Below the pieces are notes generated by a model, which was not told the origin of the DNA, made no database searches, and worked only from the letters and a program-made list of their open reading frames with translations. From positions 340,157-404,156 of the forward strand of contig JAEPRB010000008.1 in the NCBI GenBank assembly GCA_016758965.1: a DNA stretch of 64,000 nucleotides. Direction: 5' to 3'. The position numbers and the translations under genes are program-made. This stretch comes from Circinella minor (taxonomy: Eukaryota > Mucoromycota > Mucoromycetes > Mucorales > Lichtheimiaceae). Positions 47,396 to 59,374 of this stretch are shown piece after piece; the first letter of the stretch is position 1, and each line of letters begins with the position of its first letter.

Positions 47396-49779
47396 GATAT
47401 GTTGGTACAGACAGTAATTATATATTATTTTATTGTTGTAGTTAAGGCTTCATATACTGACTACAATGAATTGTGGTTTTTTTCATAGTATCCATGCGTC
47501 GACTTGCAGAAGAGTATACTCTTTTTCGACGGAATGCATGAATTTTATAACGTTACATGTCTTAAGATCTGTTGAAGATCCGGCCAATGTCACTCGTCCT
47601 GTATCAACAGATCAAAACTTTTGGAAAAATGGCTTTTATATATTGACGACACTACCTGCTTGAGTAAGTTTTGTTTATAGAGTTATGTATTTACTGTCCA
47701 CATCCCTAGCATGAATAGCTTATTAACCATATACATATACATATATTATTTAGCCAACACCTTACCCTGAACTTGATAATACATTTACAAATCACTTTAA
47801 TTATGCTCGTGTACAGAATAATGGTCAAGGTAAGTTTTACTTTTTGTTTTTATGAATCACCAATCAGTACATGATTATGTACTTTAATAGGCTCTAATTG
47901 AATACTATTAGCTTATTACGCAGTACCTGCATGGGATCCTGGTTTATGTGCCAAAGTTAGAAGAAATTTTGCCAGAAAAGCAATGACAAGTATGTATTAT
48001 TGAATTTCATCGTCGTCCTTGATATCCCATATATTATTATGTTACCTATACAAGAGTCTAAATTTTTGTCATTTATTACCATTTATATATAATAGGTATC
48101 CGTAATCACGTGCTTATGAACTTTCCTATCTTTCTAAAAAGAGTACATTAATAGATTGATTGCTGAGCTTAATATAAACTTACGACAATTGCCTAATACT
48201 TTGGGCAATGTATTAAATCATGCTTGCTATTATAATTTATAATTACTGTTTACATTGCTAATATATTTTTTTAAACTACGTAACAGCAAATAAAATTTAC
48301 AAGCAGCTTGTGGGCCGATCTGATCATCTCCAGAACGATATTATTTCTATGTTTCCCGTTGCCATCCGAAATAGAGGAAGTAGTTGTTACGCGTAAATGT
48401 TGGTTTTTTTATTACCTTATACTTTTTACTGTTTAATATAAATTTATTTTAATGTTGTACCAAAATGTTTATATCTTGTTTTTTTTTCAAACTTTAATTA
48501 AATATGATTTTAGAGCGATTACCACAGTCGTCTAGAGAAGTTGTACTGTATCCTCGTGATCAGGACTTGACAACATGACAATGTGGAATGTACCATCTCT
48601 CCAAAAATCCTCAGGGACTAGCTCCACAACGTAGCGCTGACTCTCGCTTAATATATATTGATCCAGGTACAGTAATAAACGTGCTTATTGCGACATTACT
48701 GTAACTGTATGTGCTTTACCAAAAAGCAAATGTGTACTTACTGTTACTTAAAAAACCATCTATATTTGTAAAACAAATAGCCAAGCATTTTTTAGTCACT
48801 GCCGTGGACACACTCGATGCAATAAAATTGCAGAACGGACAGTATCAGTATGTATTATTCTTTATGTAGCAATAGTAACTAAAATATCAATATATTATAA
48901 TTGACATACATCGATTATAATATAAATATTTAACATATAATAGAGTCCAATCTTTATCCAAGTGGTCTCAATACAGAGAGCTTGAAAACCGACGTCAATA
49001 CGTCGCTGAAGAAGCATTACGTGGTCGAGAAGCCACCGATTTACATTTGCTCCACCATATGATGGAATTTGTCCCAACAACAGTGACTACATCTGCAAAT
49101 TTTATTGAATGCATTCGTATGATAGTGGATTTCATACAAAGTGAGTAGTTTTTTCTTTTGAAAAAAGTCGACAGGCCTATTGCACGCAGCACTTCATAAT
49201 AGCTAACATCTCCTTTATAGTATATATGAAAACTTCAATTTTCATTACCGCCATCGTGAGATGCGTACGCGGTATTTTGGAGCACATCGTAGTGCCTTGG
49301 AAATATTAATTGGTGCGGATGAATACTTACTTTGGCATTGTTTCAAATAGCTGGTGAACACCCTTTATGTTTGGTGAAAATATACGGAAATTTACAAATG
49401 ACAAAGTATGGTACATCACCACGAGCGATGAAAACGGGCGTCCCATATGCACACCGTACAAGCGAAAATACAAGCCGTAGTGACAAATTCTACGTTGTGC
49501 ATGCCAGTAACATTCGAGGTTACGCGGGACTACTAAAATCTTCACTCCATGCAGACCGATACTATGTTATATATTTTGAAATGATTCCAGGAGATATCAC
49601 CCTTGGGAAGATTACGTAGTAAAATATAGTTTCAATCTGACATGCACACAGACACACCTTTATTTATATATTCATATAAAATATTTTCTGTATTAACTTT
49701 TTTATAATGTTCAAATTCATCAATATAATGAAATCGTTCATTTTGTCTTTCAGTCGACTGTACTTGAAGAAATCCATTC

Positions 49780-49954
49780 ACATTGAACGTGGCTTAACTT
49801 TGGAGCTTTGAAATGTTCAATGTGTAACTTGAAATTGTTAGGATTTGTTAGGATTGTCAGGATTGTCAGGATTCGATTTTTTCTGACCGAATTTGGAAGT
49901 GTGTAACGTAAAAAGATGTTAGGATTGTTAGGATTTTGGTTCCAATTTCCCATG
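49780..49954. mobile_element. Single terminus of a second CATG-type element
   Basis: Reading to the right, the sequence shows GTGTAAC, four copies of a TTAGGATTG-type 9-mer, a spacer with ATTTGGAAGTGTGTAAC, two more 9-mers, then TTCCAATTTCC and CATG at 49951-49954. This parallels the element at 38468-40195 (GGAAATT terminus, CATG flank, family-specific 9-mer arrays, GTGTAAC and TTTGGAA words), although the 9-mer itself differs. No matching left end was found in the window. Confidence 0.6.
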
Positions 49955-50529
49955 GTGATTTCAACCTCCCTGCTTGCATTGAAAGTGAAATAAATGAGAA
50001 TGTGAAAAATTCATTATGTCAATTTTTCCATTCCCTGAATCTCTGAAAATAATGAGGTTGTGAAAGCTAACTAACGGATATGAAATTAACAGGGTTTCTC
50101 TGTAACATGATATTTCATGCTGTGCACTGACTTCAGTTTTTTTTCTTTTATGTGAATTATATTTTTTCTGTGACGTAATTTTTTTTAGATAAATATAGAA
50201 CCCCCCACAACCATTTGTGGCTACCACAAAATGCATCTATTCTCAATATATATTACATTCTTACTTTAATATCATCAATAATAATATTTTTATAGTAAAA
50301 ATCAATTTAAAGCAAAACTGACAATTACATGTTTAATCCAGGTTTATTTAATGCAGAATATCATGTTCGTCAACATAACTTGAATATTTAAATCTTCAAC
50401 CTTATATTGACCACAACCTTTTCCTATTTTAAAGTATAAAGTTCTAGACATATTGACAGCTCTAAATCTTTATTATTTAAAGGTATAATAGCTACAAATT
50501 TGAAGTCCAACATCTTATTACGTACATAT
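49955..50529. other. Intergenic, P450 3' side
   Basis: AT-rich sequence with no supported gene. Confidence 0.4.
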
Positions 50530-52850
50530 TTATGATGTTTGTTCCCGACGCTTCATATAAACATTAAATCTATTACTCGTAACACCATAAGTAATAAAGG
50601 AACGACGTTCGTCTGATTGTTTCATTTCTTGAGGAATCGCTTCAAAGTCATACATTTTTACCAAATTTGCAACAGATACGCGCATTTCGATTTGAGCAAA
50701 TCCTTTACCAACACAATTTCTCGATCTAGCATTAGAAATAAGATAATTATATTAGAAACTACTTTGCAAAAAAAAAAAAAAAAAGCATATACACATATAA
50801 AAAAAATCTTACCCAATGCTGAATGGGAAAAATGCTTCAGTATCAGCTGGTATCTTACTACCTTGCAACCAGCGTTCAGGTCTAAATTGCATAGGTTCTG
50901 GCCAGTATTTAGGATTCATTTGTGCATGATACATGTTACAATGAACTACGACCTATCATGACAAAAAAAATTTTGCACATAATTTATTCATGACGATCCC
51001 ATACAACAACAGTTAGATCACTTATTACATAACAATGATAACAATTTCTTTGCATTACACGTAATAGTAAGAAAAAAATAAACTTACACCCTTGGGTAAA
51101 AATACACGACCACCAACCACCATATCACGATCAGTTGTTCGTTCAACACCATTTACAGCAATGGAATCCATACGCATCGTTTCATTGATTACTGCATTCA
51201 AATAAGGAAGGTTTTTCAATTGTTCGTGTTTAAATAGTGTTTGTCCTTTTTCCATTTCAACACTGTCGATTTCTTGTCGTAGTGTAGCTAATACATGTGG
51301 ATTCTTCAAAAGGTTAATTATGACAAATCCAGTAGTATTACTAGTAGTTTCTGATCCAGCAATAAGAAAGAGAACAGTTTCTTGAGCAATGGCTTCGGCT
51401 GTCAAACGATCTTCAGTATCATGAGCATGTTGTGTATCAATAAGAATCTGGAGGATATCATCACGACGAGCCTCTTCACCAGCTTCAAGTCGTTCCAAAA
51501 TAATCTCTTTCATAAACTACATTTTATAATAGTAGATTTCAAAAAAATTGTCATATTAGACTTGAAGCTGTTGTGTCTATGTATGTAACGTGGTCTTTTA
51601 CCTGCTTCAATTGGGCATTGCTTTTGACAATATCTGAGAAAGAAAAGAGGGTCTTTATGACGCCTGAAATTGGATGGGTAACAAGCTATAAAAAAAAGAA
51701 ACAAAAAAAAGAGTAAGAGTTAGGTTTAACATTTTTTCACGCTCTTATTAATTATAAGTATACAGTAAAGAAAAAGCTTACGTAATTTGCAGTTTCCATG
51801 CCAAGACTAATAGCTGTAGGTACAATGTGATCTTTACCTTCCAACATGTGGAAAGTCTTGCCAAATGCAGTTTCACCAATGATATCTAACGCCAAATATT
51901 GAAGCAAGATCCAAACGTCAACTTTACCATACCCATCACTGCGCTTGGTTTTTTCGATATCCTGATCAATTCGTTTGATGAAATTTTCGGTAGTGGTAAG
52001 CATATAAGGCTCCAAAGAATTCAAGTACTTGATAGAAAATGCTGGCGAGATAACCCGTCTCTATCATAAGTTTCAATATATAACTTATTATTTACCAAAC
52101 ATTCGAGTCCAAACCATAATAATGATGAAGCTGGTGAATTTAGGGTATCCACTTACACGTTGTTTATGGAATGACTTATCCACTGTACTAAACAATGTAC
52201 CACCTCCTTGACCTATATAAGTATTATAATTTTGTTAATAAGAAAAAATACAAGTAGTCTGTTTATCATATATCATTTCTTTGAAGTGACCATACGTTGT
52301 AATCGCTTATAAGCAGGTCCCTTGGGAATATCATCTTTAAGCAGAATTTGACGCAACATTTCTTTATCCGCAACACAAACACTATTAGGACCTAAACGTA
52401 CAACATCACCATATTGCGTTTGCCAAGCTTGTAATTTCGCGTATCTATAAAATCGGTTTTGTGTCAATTGCCCCACTTTATTTTGGTTACACTAATAAAT
52501 ACTCACGCTGAACCAGGCGGACTTTCCATATTCCATGAATAACGTGAGGGATAAAACTTGAACAAAAAAGGGCCAGGAATATTACTAAGTGGACCCACGA
52601 AAGCATCATATAGTTTCTATTATATTTTTTTAAAATTATAATTAATAAAGCAATTGACAATGGGTTAATGGTAAGATATATATATATAAAGGATTTCAAT
52701 TTTTTTTACCGAGGAAACAAAATAAGTTGCTAACGTAATAGCTGCAACTTTACTTAATTTTTCAGCATCTTGACGATTTGCTGATAAAACCCGGTCAATA
52801 ATATAATTTGCTGATAATTCTATTTTTTGTGATATTGTTGTAAGATCCAT
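50530..52850 (-). CDS. Cytochrome P450 monooxygenase (paralogue 1)
   Basis: Nine exons from ATG 52850 to TAA 50530-50532, about 510 residues. A weak N-terminal anchor (VAAITLATYFVSS) precedes the Pro-rich hinge (PLSNIPGPF). P450 signatures are present: I-helix oxygen-activation motif AGSETTS, K-helix E-x-x-R in NETMRMD, PERF-type FRPERW, and the heme loop FPFSIGSRNCVGKG with the axial Cys, which is split by the last intron. This is an ER-bound class II enzyme needing cytochrome P450 reductase. The substrate cannot be read from sequence. It is clearly paralogous to the P450 at 61195-63547, sharing intron positions and long identical stretches (LLQYLALDIIGETAFGKTFH). The two genes are transcribed away from each other. 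Confidence 0.93.
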
Positions 52851-52941
52851 TTTTCTTTAAAAAAAAAGTAATGAAAGAAAAAGAAAATAGTTTTGTAACA
52901 AAAACAAACACTCAATAGAAAAAAAGAATCGGAATTTCGTT

Positions 52942-52955
52942 CTTTTTATATATAA
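52942..52955 (-). promoter_or_regulatory. TATA-like box upstream of P450 paralogue 1
   Basis: On the minus strand TATATATAAAAAG lies about 95 bp before the start codon, a plausible TATA element. Confidence 0.4.
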
Positions 52956-55810
52956 AGCGGACTTGCCAAAAATGGGTAAATTATGATTACAATGACAGAT
53001 GTGTGGAACGAAATCATACAAACCAAGAAACCATATTTGATTGTTTAGCTGACCTACGTGAGTAAAGCAATAAAAGGTAAAGGATCAAATAAAATAGATG
53101 TTCGGTTCAGACCGCAGTAAAAAAGAAGATTCGATGTTTCTCTTACATTTATGAGCACCCCGACTCATATTTTTTTAAAAAAGAATGTAAGCGTTAGCAG
53201 TTTCTCTGAATTCAAATGAAATACTCAGTGTGGTATCCATGGTACCTAGCTATTACTAAATATGTACATATATAAAAAGACCTTTACAATATTCTTCTTT
53301 CTCATTATTTTTTTTACTATCATTGAAAAGAACAAGGAAATGATGTTTTAAAAGGTGTTCTTTATGAATCTGCTACTGTACAAATAGCTTTTTCTTTATT
53401 CTCTTGAGTTATTAACGGAATTGTATGAGAAAATGGCACTTATTATTTAACATGATTTGAATCCTTATTAAATTAACAATAATAAAGCAAAAATGTAAGG
53501 TGATTACACAAAAACGAATTTCGGAGCTCGGTTAAATATTAGGATACTACATTTTAAAACTGTGTAACTTCTTTAAGGACGAGAACGAGGTTATAACAAT
53601 TACTGTCGATCTACTAATAGCACAATACTCTAGAAAAAGTTTAATAAATGGTAAGCAAAGTAGAAAACCCCCATATTTGTAATAATTTAAAGTCTAATTT
53701 AGACGTAATAAAGCAAATGTTCTCGCCTTTCTAGATCTGCAAAACTGTAAATATACTTTGTTACGGAAATACATTTTATCCAGATATACACTTCTGCATA
53801 TATAATGCTGTTTACGTAAGTGTTCTATGTCGGTAATGTTTTGTTCATATCAAAGAAAAGTGTGGTAAATCATCATCCATTATATGTCTTGACATATGCA
53901 AGAATTTTACACATTTACAAGCAAATAATAATTATATTCAATGAATTAGATATCTGTATTATTATTATTTTTGCTGTATCGTAAAAATCATTGTCCATAG
54001 TATCGATGTACTAACTTGTACTTGTGTTCAAAACAACATACAAAAGTAATTTTGACTTTTTCATCTTTTAATTTACACGAAATTGGAAATAGTTATTGTT
54101 GGTGTAGTTATATTAAGAAAATCATACTAATCCGTAGTTCCTGGGCTCTTTTTTATCTATGTATAATATGATAAAGCATAATATCCAAGTATATAATGCA
54201 TCCCTTTGTTAGACTTGCATATAATGTAATCGGAGTATCATTTCCAAACTAGCATTTTCTGTTTCATTATACGTAATAATCACTATGGAAACCACAAAAG
54301 AAAAAAAATCATTCATGCAACAGAATGATTTCCCACGCACTGTTCCTTTTTTAATCATGTCAAAATTGCTTTTGTGTACCCGTCGATCATTTTCTAATAT
54401 ATATATAAAACTATTTTTGAGTTGTTCGTAAAAAAAAAGCCTACACTTTTTTTTGTTTTGTAAAATTACTTATGTAAATTTTAGCCGATATATAAAAAGG
54501 AAATGATGCTATCAAGATGACTATAAATATATTGCCCAAAATGTTTTTCCCCTTAGTGAGCAAAAATCCAACGAAAAAAAAAAACATGTTTTCCTGAAAG
54601 CTAATTGACATACTCTTTTTTTTTTTACACAAGTGAATTTTCCACAGGTTGACTAAACAGGGACCAATTATTTTACTTTTTAATTTATCATGTTTGTGCA
54701 ATGGCGATATATAATGGTATTTTTTATATATTTATATAATATGTACAAGTTACACTACCGCAGGTCAATTTTTTTTGTTCAACGGCTACGACCGACATCT
54801 TCAGTAGACAGCGACGTGGAACAGGTCAGAAGCATTATAATATAATATATTTAGATTGAAAAGCATATTCAAAAGTTCAATAAGCAATATAATACTTGAT
54901 GTAGTAAATTTTACATACAAGCACAGATACATTCATAAGATGTATATAGGTGTATCATAAAGTTGTTTAAGTAATCTTATAATCTGTAGGTTTTTTGATG
55001 TTTTTGAAGTCTGCTGCTATTGAATATTAACCACAAAAAAAGATCGTGTATGTATAAAGGGATAGATACTAATAAGCGAACAAGTTGTGTTCACGTGAAT
55101 AATTTTATCAAACGATACATCAGCCTATACAATCCCCCTTCCTTCTCCCCCTTCTTCCTTCGATGTTTTTTTAGACAGATACATATGAACAAAAAGTACA
55201 GTTCGAAAAGCAAGGGTTTTTTAAAGAAAAAAAGAACATGATAGACGACAGCACGTAAATATTTTCAAGGCGTAGAAAATTATGAACAATAGCAGTAGTC
55301 CAATAACCATATTTTTTTTTTGGCGGGGAATATGAACACGTTAGCAGTAACCTAAACAAGTTTACCCTATTGTTAAAAGAAAGACCTTTATTGTCTAAGT
55401 AAAATTGTTGCTTTGATTAATAATCAATTCTGTCATATATTGTATCACTAGAGATAATCCACCGGGTTTCAAAGTAGTAACCAGTGATTTTAAGATTTTT
55501 CTGAGTATATATGGATATAAGATATTCCAACAAATCGTAAGGAGAACAATTTATAAGATAAGAGCAGATCAGAAGTTCAAGAAAAATCTCAGCTGTCAAT
55601 TCTCATTTATCCATCGGAGCAAAGAGCATTTCCTTCCGACTCTACTTCTTTTTCTTTCCGCACTTGTTAGCAAGAAAAGAGTGCTATATATGGATTCAAC
55701 CGCCATTAGCAGCATTTTTTTTTTCTATTTTATTTCGCGCTTCAAAAAAAACTAAAAAAAAATAAAAACTAGTCTGGTCAGCTTACAAATACAAATGAAG
55801 TGATTTAAAA
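52956..55810. other. 2.9-kb AT-rich intergenic, no gene seen
   Basis: No frame with coding character or recognisable domain is visible on either strand. Several 60-86 codon frames are random in AT-rich DNA. It separates divergently transcribed P450 and alcohol dehydrogenase genes, so regulatory sites are likely but none can be named. Confidence 0.4.
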
Positions 55811-55820
55811 TATATAAAGG
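55811..55820 (+). promoter_or_regulatory. TATA box of the alcohol dehydrogenase gene
   Basis: TATATAAAGG about 65 bp before the ATG at 55885. Confidence 0.45.
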
Positions 55821-55884
55821 GGTCATCTGGATGACCGAGATTTATCGAAATTCCCTTTTTCTCTATAAAACTTAATTCTAAAAA

Positions 55885-57710
55885 ATGTGCACTGACAACA
55901 CTTTCCACGGATGGTCTTCTGCCGGCAAAGGTAATTGAACAATTGAATAAACAAGAAAGAAAGTTATCTATCGGTGATATTGGGAAACAAATTCGACTAA
56001 CAAAAAAAAACTTTAATTATACATTAGGCGAACCTCTTGAATGGCGCGAATTCGAATTGAAGCAATTCGAAGACAATGATGTTCAAATGGATGTCACCCA
56101 CTGTGGTATGTAATTACCATTACACTTTCTTTCGATTGACACAAGTAGAACATATTAAACTAAGATTATCTAACATTTATTATTATATCTTCTTATCCAT
56201 CTAAATAGGTATTTGTGGTAGTGATATTCATACTCTTGATAGCGGTTGGGGTCCTACCGAATACCCATGTGTTGTGGGTCATGAGTAATTAAATCGTTTC
56301 CATCACATTCTAGAGAATACTATGTAAAACAATAAGAAAAAAAATTTTCTAACTCCTTTTTTACTTTTTTTTTAACAGAATTGTCGGTGTTGTAACAGCT
56401 GTAGGCAAGAATGTAACCCGTTTTAAAGTAGGTGATCGCGCAGGTGTTGGTGCTCAATGCGGGTAAGTAATTTTGTCACTATATTTAATTTGAAAAATTA
56501 TAAGTTTTTTGTATTGTATAAATTTGACATGTAATCACATAAACCATTCAAACTAAATTAATCTTATATATTAAAAGCTCATGTTTGGAATGTGATAACT
56601 GTAAACAAGGTCAAGAAAACCTTTGTGAGCGTCGTGCTATCTTGACTTACAACGATCGATGGGGTAAATAAACGATTATATGTCTACATTTGAATTATGA
56701 TGAGAAGAGTTGCATAGGGGAAGGTTTTTCTGCGTTAGTAGTAACGTAAATGTGGTATAACAAATGTTCTAATCATAAAATCATATATCTATTTTACAGC
56801 TAACGGTGATAAGACTTATGGTGGTTATGCTACCAAGTGGAGAGGTCACGAAGCTTTTGCATTCAAGGTTCCTGATAACATGGAAAGCGAGATTGCTGCT
56901 GTAAAGTATTTTTCTTATGTTAATAGCAGTGAATGACAAAAAACCATTTTATTAAGTGGAATATATAAGATACTAACAATATAATGCTATATTATAGAGT
57001 TTCATGTGTGCCGGTGTAACCGTATATGCTCCCTTGAGACGTGCTAATGTCAAGCCAGGAGACAAAGTTGGTGTTATCGGAATCGGTGGTTTAGGCCATT
57101 TCGCTGTTCAATGGGCCAAGGCCATGGGTGCTCAAAGCGTTGCATTGTCAAGTTCTGATCGTAAGCGTGAAGATGCCAAGGCTCTTGGTTGTGATGATTA
57201 TGTAATTACCTCTGATATCGATGCCATGAAGAAACATGCTGGCACTTTTACTCATATTATCTGTAAGTACTGATTTTTTTGTCTGGTCAAAAAAGAATGA
57301 TCTTAGCGCAAAGAGTAATAGAAGGCGGGATAGACACAATATAAATCGAGCTGTGTAATCTAACTCTTTTTTTTATTTCATAAATTTATACAGGTACCAA
57401 CTTTAGCAACAATTTTGATTGGGGTCTCTACTTTTCTCTTATCAAGCATAACGGATATTTCATCATGGTTGCTTTGCCCGAAGAACCTTTGACAGGTATT
57501 CCTGCTGTTCCCCTCGCATTCCGTCAAATCAACCTCATCGGTTCCTTCATTGGTTCTCCCAAAGACATTGAAGAAATGTTGGAATTTGCCGCCAAGACCG
57601 ATGTCAAGCCTTGGATTAACAAATATGCTTTGAAGGATGCACCTGCTGCTGTACAAGCTATGCGCGACGGCAAGCCAAGATACCGTATCGTTCTTGATGC
57701 CTCTCTTTAA
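55885..57710 (+). CDS. Zinc-dependent alcohol dehydrogenase (CAD/ADH6-like)
   Basis: Eight exons from ATG 55885 (MCTDNTFHGWSSAGKG) to the stop at 57708-57710, about 355 residues. Catalytic zinc ligands are in THCGICGSDIH and VVGHE. The four-cysteine structural zinc lobe is CLECDNCKQGQENLC. The dinucleotide-binding Rossmann motif is GVIGIGGLGHFAVQWAKAMG, followed by SSSDRK, where Ser-Arg-Lys rather than an acidic residue suggests NADPH preference. This is the cinnamyl-alcohol-dehydrogenase/yeast Adh6-Adh7 subgroup, which reduces a broad range of aldehydes in the cytosol. The start is fixed by the first exon being short and leading in phase into GEPLEW. Its neighbours are two P450s and a small secreted protein; a joint oxidation/reduction role is possible but unproven. 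Confidence 0.93.
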
Positions 57711-58809
57711 GATATACTATAACCTTGTTTTTATCCTTTTTCATAATTCATTCATCATTTAGTCAAACATTAGATCCTCATTTTAGATCATTAAACTCTT
57801 GCATTATTTATAAACTATTTCTAGCCTTTTAAAAATAAACTTGTATTAGTATACTATTTTTAAAATATTGTATAATAAGCTGTCTACAACTATCTATTTT
57901 TTTTTTCATGTAAACATATTTATCCCTCGCTTTTACATAATTCAACACCGTCTTTATATTTATTCAAGCTATATGAAACAGTACATTAATGGAAGTCCTT
58001 TATGAAAATTATACTATTACATAGTATATTAATCATATGCTTATATATATGTATACCTAATAATATTGAATTTTTATCGAGTGGAATGAAAGTATGTATA
58101 CATATCCACAAACAATCTTTTATACTACATCAGAATCTACTAGTTTGTAACACTTTCTACATATTCTTATTGGTGACAATTAATGTATGACAAAATCAAG
58201 CGGTTTCTCGAACCTGTATTAGTAGAATCGAAAATTTTGGGACGTACGAATACCCATACGAAAGAAAACGTCTACGCTTTTATTACTATTGTATCATTCA
58301 TTTAACCTTTTTACACAAAAAATAACAATCTCCCAGATAAAAAGTATTTACTGTAACAAAATACTAAAATGAACTTTGTTGTTGGTCTTCTCCATAAGAT
58401 ATGTAGCGTAAAGAAATGATCGCATTATTTAGGTGTCACTTGATAATATGTTACTACAAATATTGTAATGTAAATCATAAGTATATTTTTTTATAATACT
58501 CAAATAGGTTGAATGTCATACCAACTGGTAAGAATGAGTGTACAAATTAAAAGGCGTTCTATACAATCAGTAATAAAATAAATAAAACGCTAGATCAGCT
58601 GGTATTACTGCTTATGTTCACATTCTACATGATAGTCATTTTATTCCTTATTTTTACTGCTCCACAATTGAAAACCGTTTATGACAACTGATGGCACACA
58701 TAATAATTAAAACCGAGAGATAATGATATATTAATAGTACAAAACACAGCAGAAAAGGACGAGTGAGAGAAAAAATACCACAAAGTCGGAAAGAAGTATC
58801 AGGTGCTCC
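57711..58809. other. AT-rich intergenic, no gene seen
   Basis: No supported coding region or notable repeat. Confidence 0.4.
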
Positions 58810-58967
58810 TTATACTTGTGGCGTAGTTAACGTATTATTACCATATTTACCATCTGGCGTAATTACTGTCGGCTAGTAAAAATAAAAGTAGAACACTATT
58901 CATAATAATATTTTCTCACCAAATAATATGTGGTTAGATCAAAAGAAAAAACATTGGTATAAATCAT
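58810..58967 (-). CDS. Possible two-exon microprotein
   Basis: Exons 58967-58920 and 58872-58810 join in phase 0 (GTGAGA donor, TTTTTACTAG acceptor) to 36 residues: MIYTNVFSFDLTTYYL then PTVITPDGKYGNNTLTTPQV. The frame remains open upstream of the ATG for about 20 codons, so it may instead be the tail of a longer gene. Codon use in exon 2 looks coding. There is no homology call. It lies head-to-head with the cysteine-rich gene, whose ATG is 138 bp away. Confidence 0.25.
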
Positions 58968-59030
58968 TAAATGTTTAAAAGGGGTTGTTTCTTGACTGAG
59001 GCTTTGTTGTGTAACTCAAAATAATATGAT

Positions 59031-59040
59031 TATATAAAAG
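59031..59040 (+). promoter_or_regulatory. TATA box of the cysteine-rich secreted gene
   Basis: TATATAAAAG about 65 bp upstream of the ATG at 59105, well placed for a fungal core promoter with a short leader. Confidence 0.5.
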
Positions 59041-59104
59041 GCCAAACAAAAAAAAAAGGTGAAAATACGAATAACCCTGGTTACTGCAAGAAACAAGGAA
59101 AAAA

Positions 59105-59374
59105 ATGAAGTTTAATTTGGTCCTTCTGGTTCTTACCGTTATCGCTTTAATTTTCGCTATGACACCTGAAGTTGAAGCTGCTGGTTCTTTTAGTTGCGAT
59201 TGTGGTTGTTATAGAAAAGCTGTCACTGCTTATCGCAGCTGCAGAGCCCAACATAAAACCAAGAGCTATTGTAAAAAAACGACCGGTGTACACAACTGTG
59301 GTTCCTCATATTACAGCTGCAGTCTCAATTTGTGTAATGGTGACGCTGACGATTCTGTCTCTGGTCATTTCTAA
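59105..59374 (+). CDS. Small secreted cysteine-rich protein
   Basis: An intronless 89-residue frame. The first about 25 residues (MKFNLVLLVLTVIALIFAM...VEA) are a classic signal peptide with a predicted cut near EAA. The mature part of about 64 residues holds ten cysteines in the pattern CDCGC...C...C...C...C...C, is basic in the middle (HKTKSYCKK) and ends acidic (DADDSVSGHF). Such proteins are typically secreted, disulfide-stabilised, and may be surface, antimicrobial or effector-like. I do not recognise the family and cannot assign which. The start is set by the signal peptide and TATA box spacing. A second frame at 59172 overlaps but lacks coding features. Confidence 0.8.
   Translation: MKFNLVLLVLTVIALIFAMTPEVEAAGSFSCDCGCYRKAVTAYRSCRAQHKTKSYCKKTTGVHNCGSSYYSCSLNLCNGDADDSVSGHF

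Larger units (their letters stand above)
45602..49619 (+). pseudogene. Decayed multi-exon gene interrupted by an insertion
   Basis: Coding-like exons run from ATG 45602 (MEPVNIDSENSVGDSDIED) through ERGREYLREIFPDNRKVARR, then on the far side of a 1.3-kb insertion PTPYPELDNTFTNHFNYARV, AYYAVPAWDPGLCAKVRR, RLIAELNINLRQLPNTLGNV, QLVGRSDHLQNDIISMFPVA, ERLPQSSREVVLYPRDQDL and YRELENRRQYVAEEALRGRE. They end ALEIL/IAGEHPLCLVKIYGN and GDITLGKIT stop at 49619. Lesions are visible: a stop in exon 1, a TGA after DQDLTT near 48577, and a frame change near 48150. Many intron junctions remain canonical. The overall look (acidic N-terminus, basic region, long helical middle) could fit a transposon-derived or regulatory protein, but I do not recognise the family. 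Confidence 0.6.

Noticed and set aside
49750..49953. Minus-strand frame with NPNNPN and ILTILT repeats
   Set aside because: Translation of the TTAGGATTG array at the element terminus.
54441..55599. Assorted 60-86 codon frames between P450 and dehydrogenase
   Set aside because: No domains, no consistent splicing and no codon bias.
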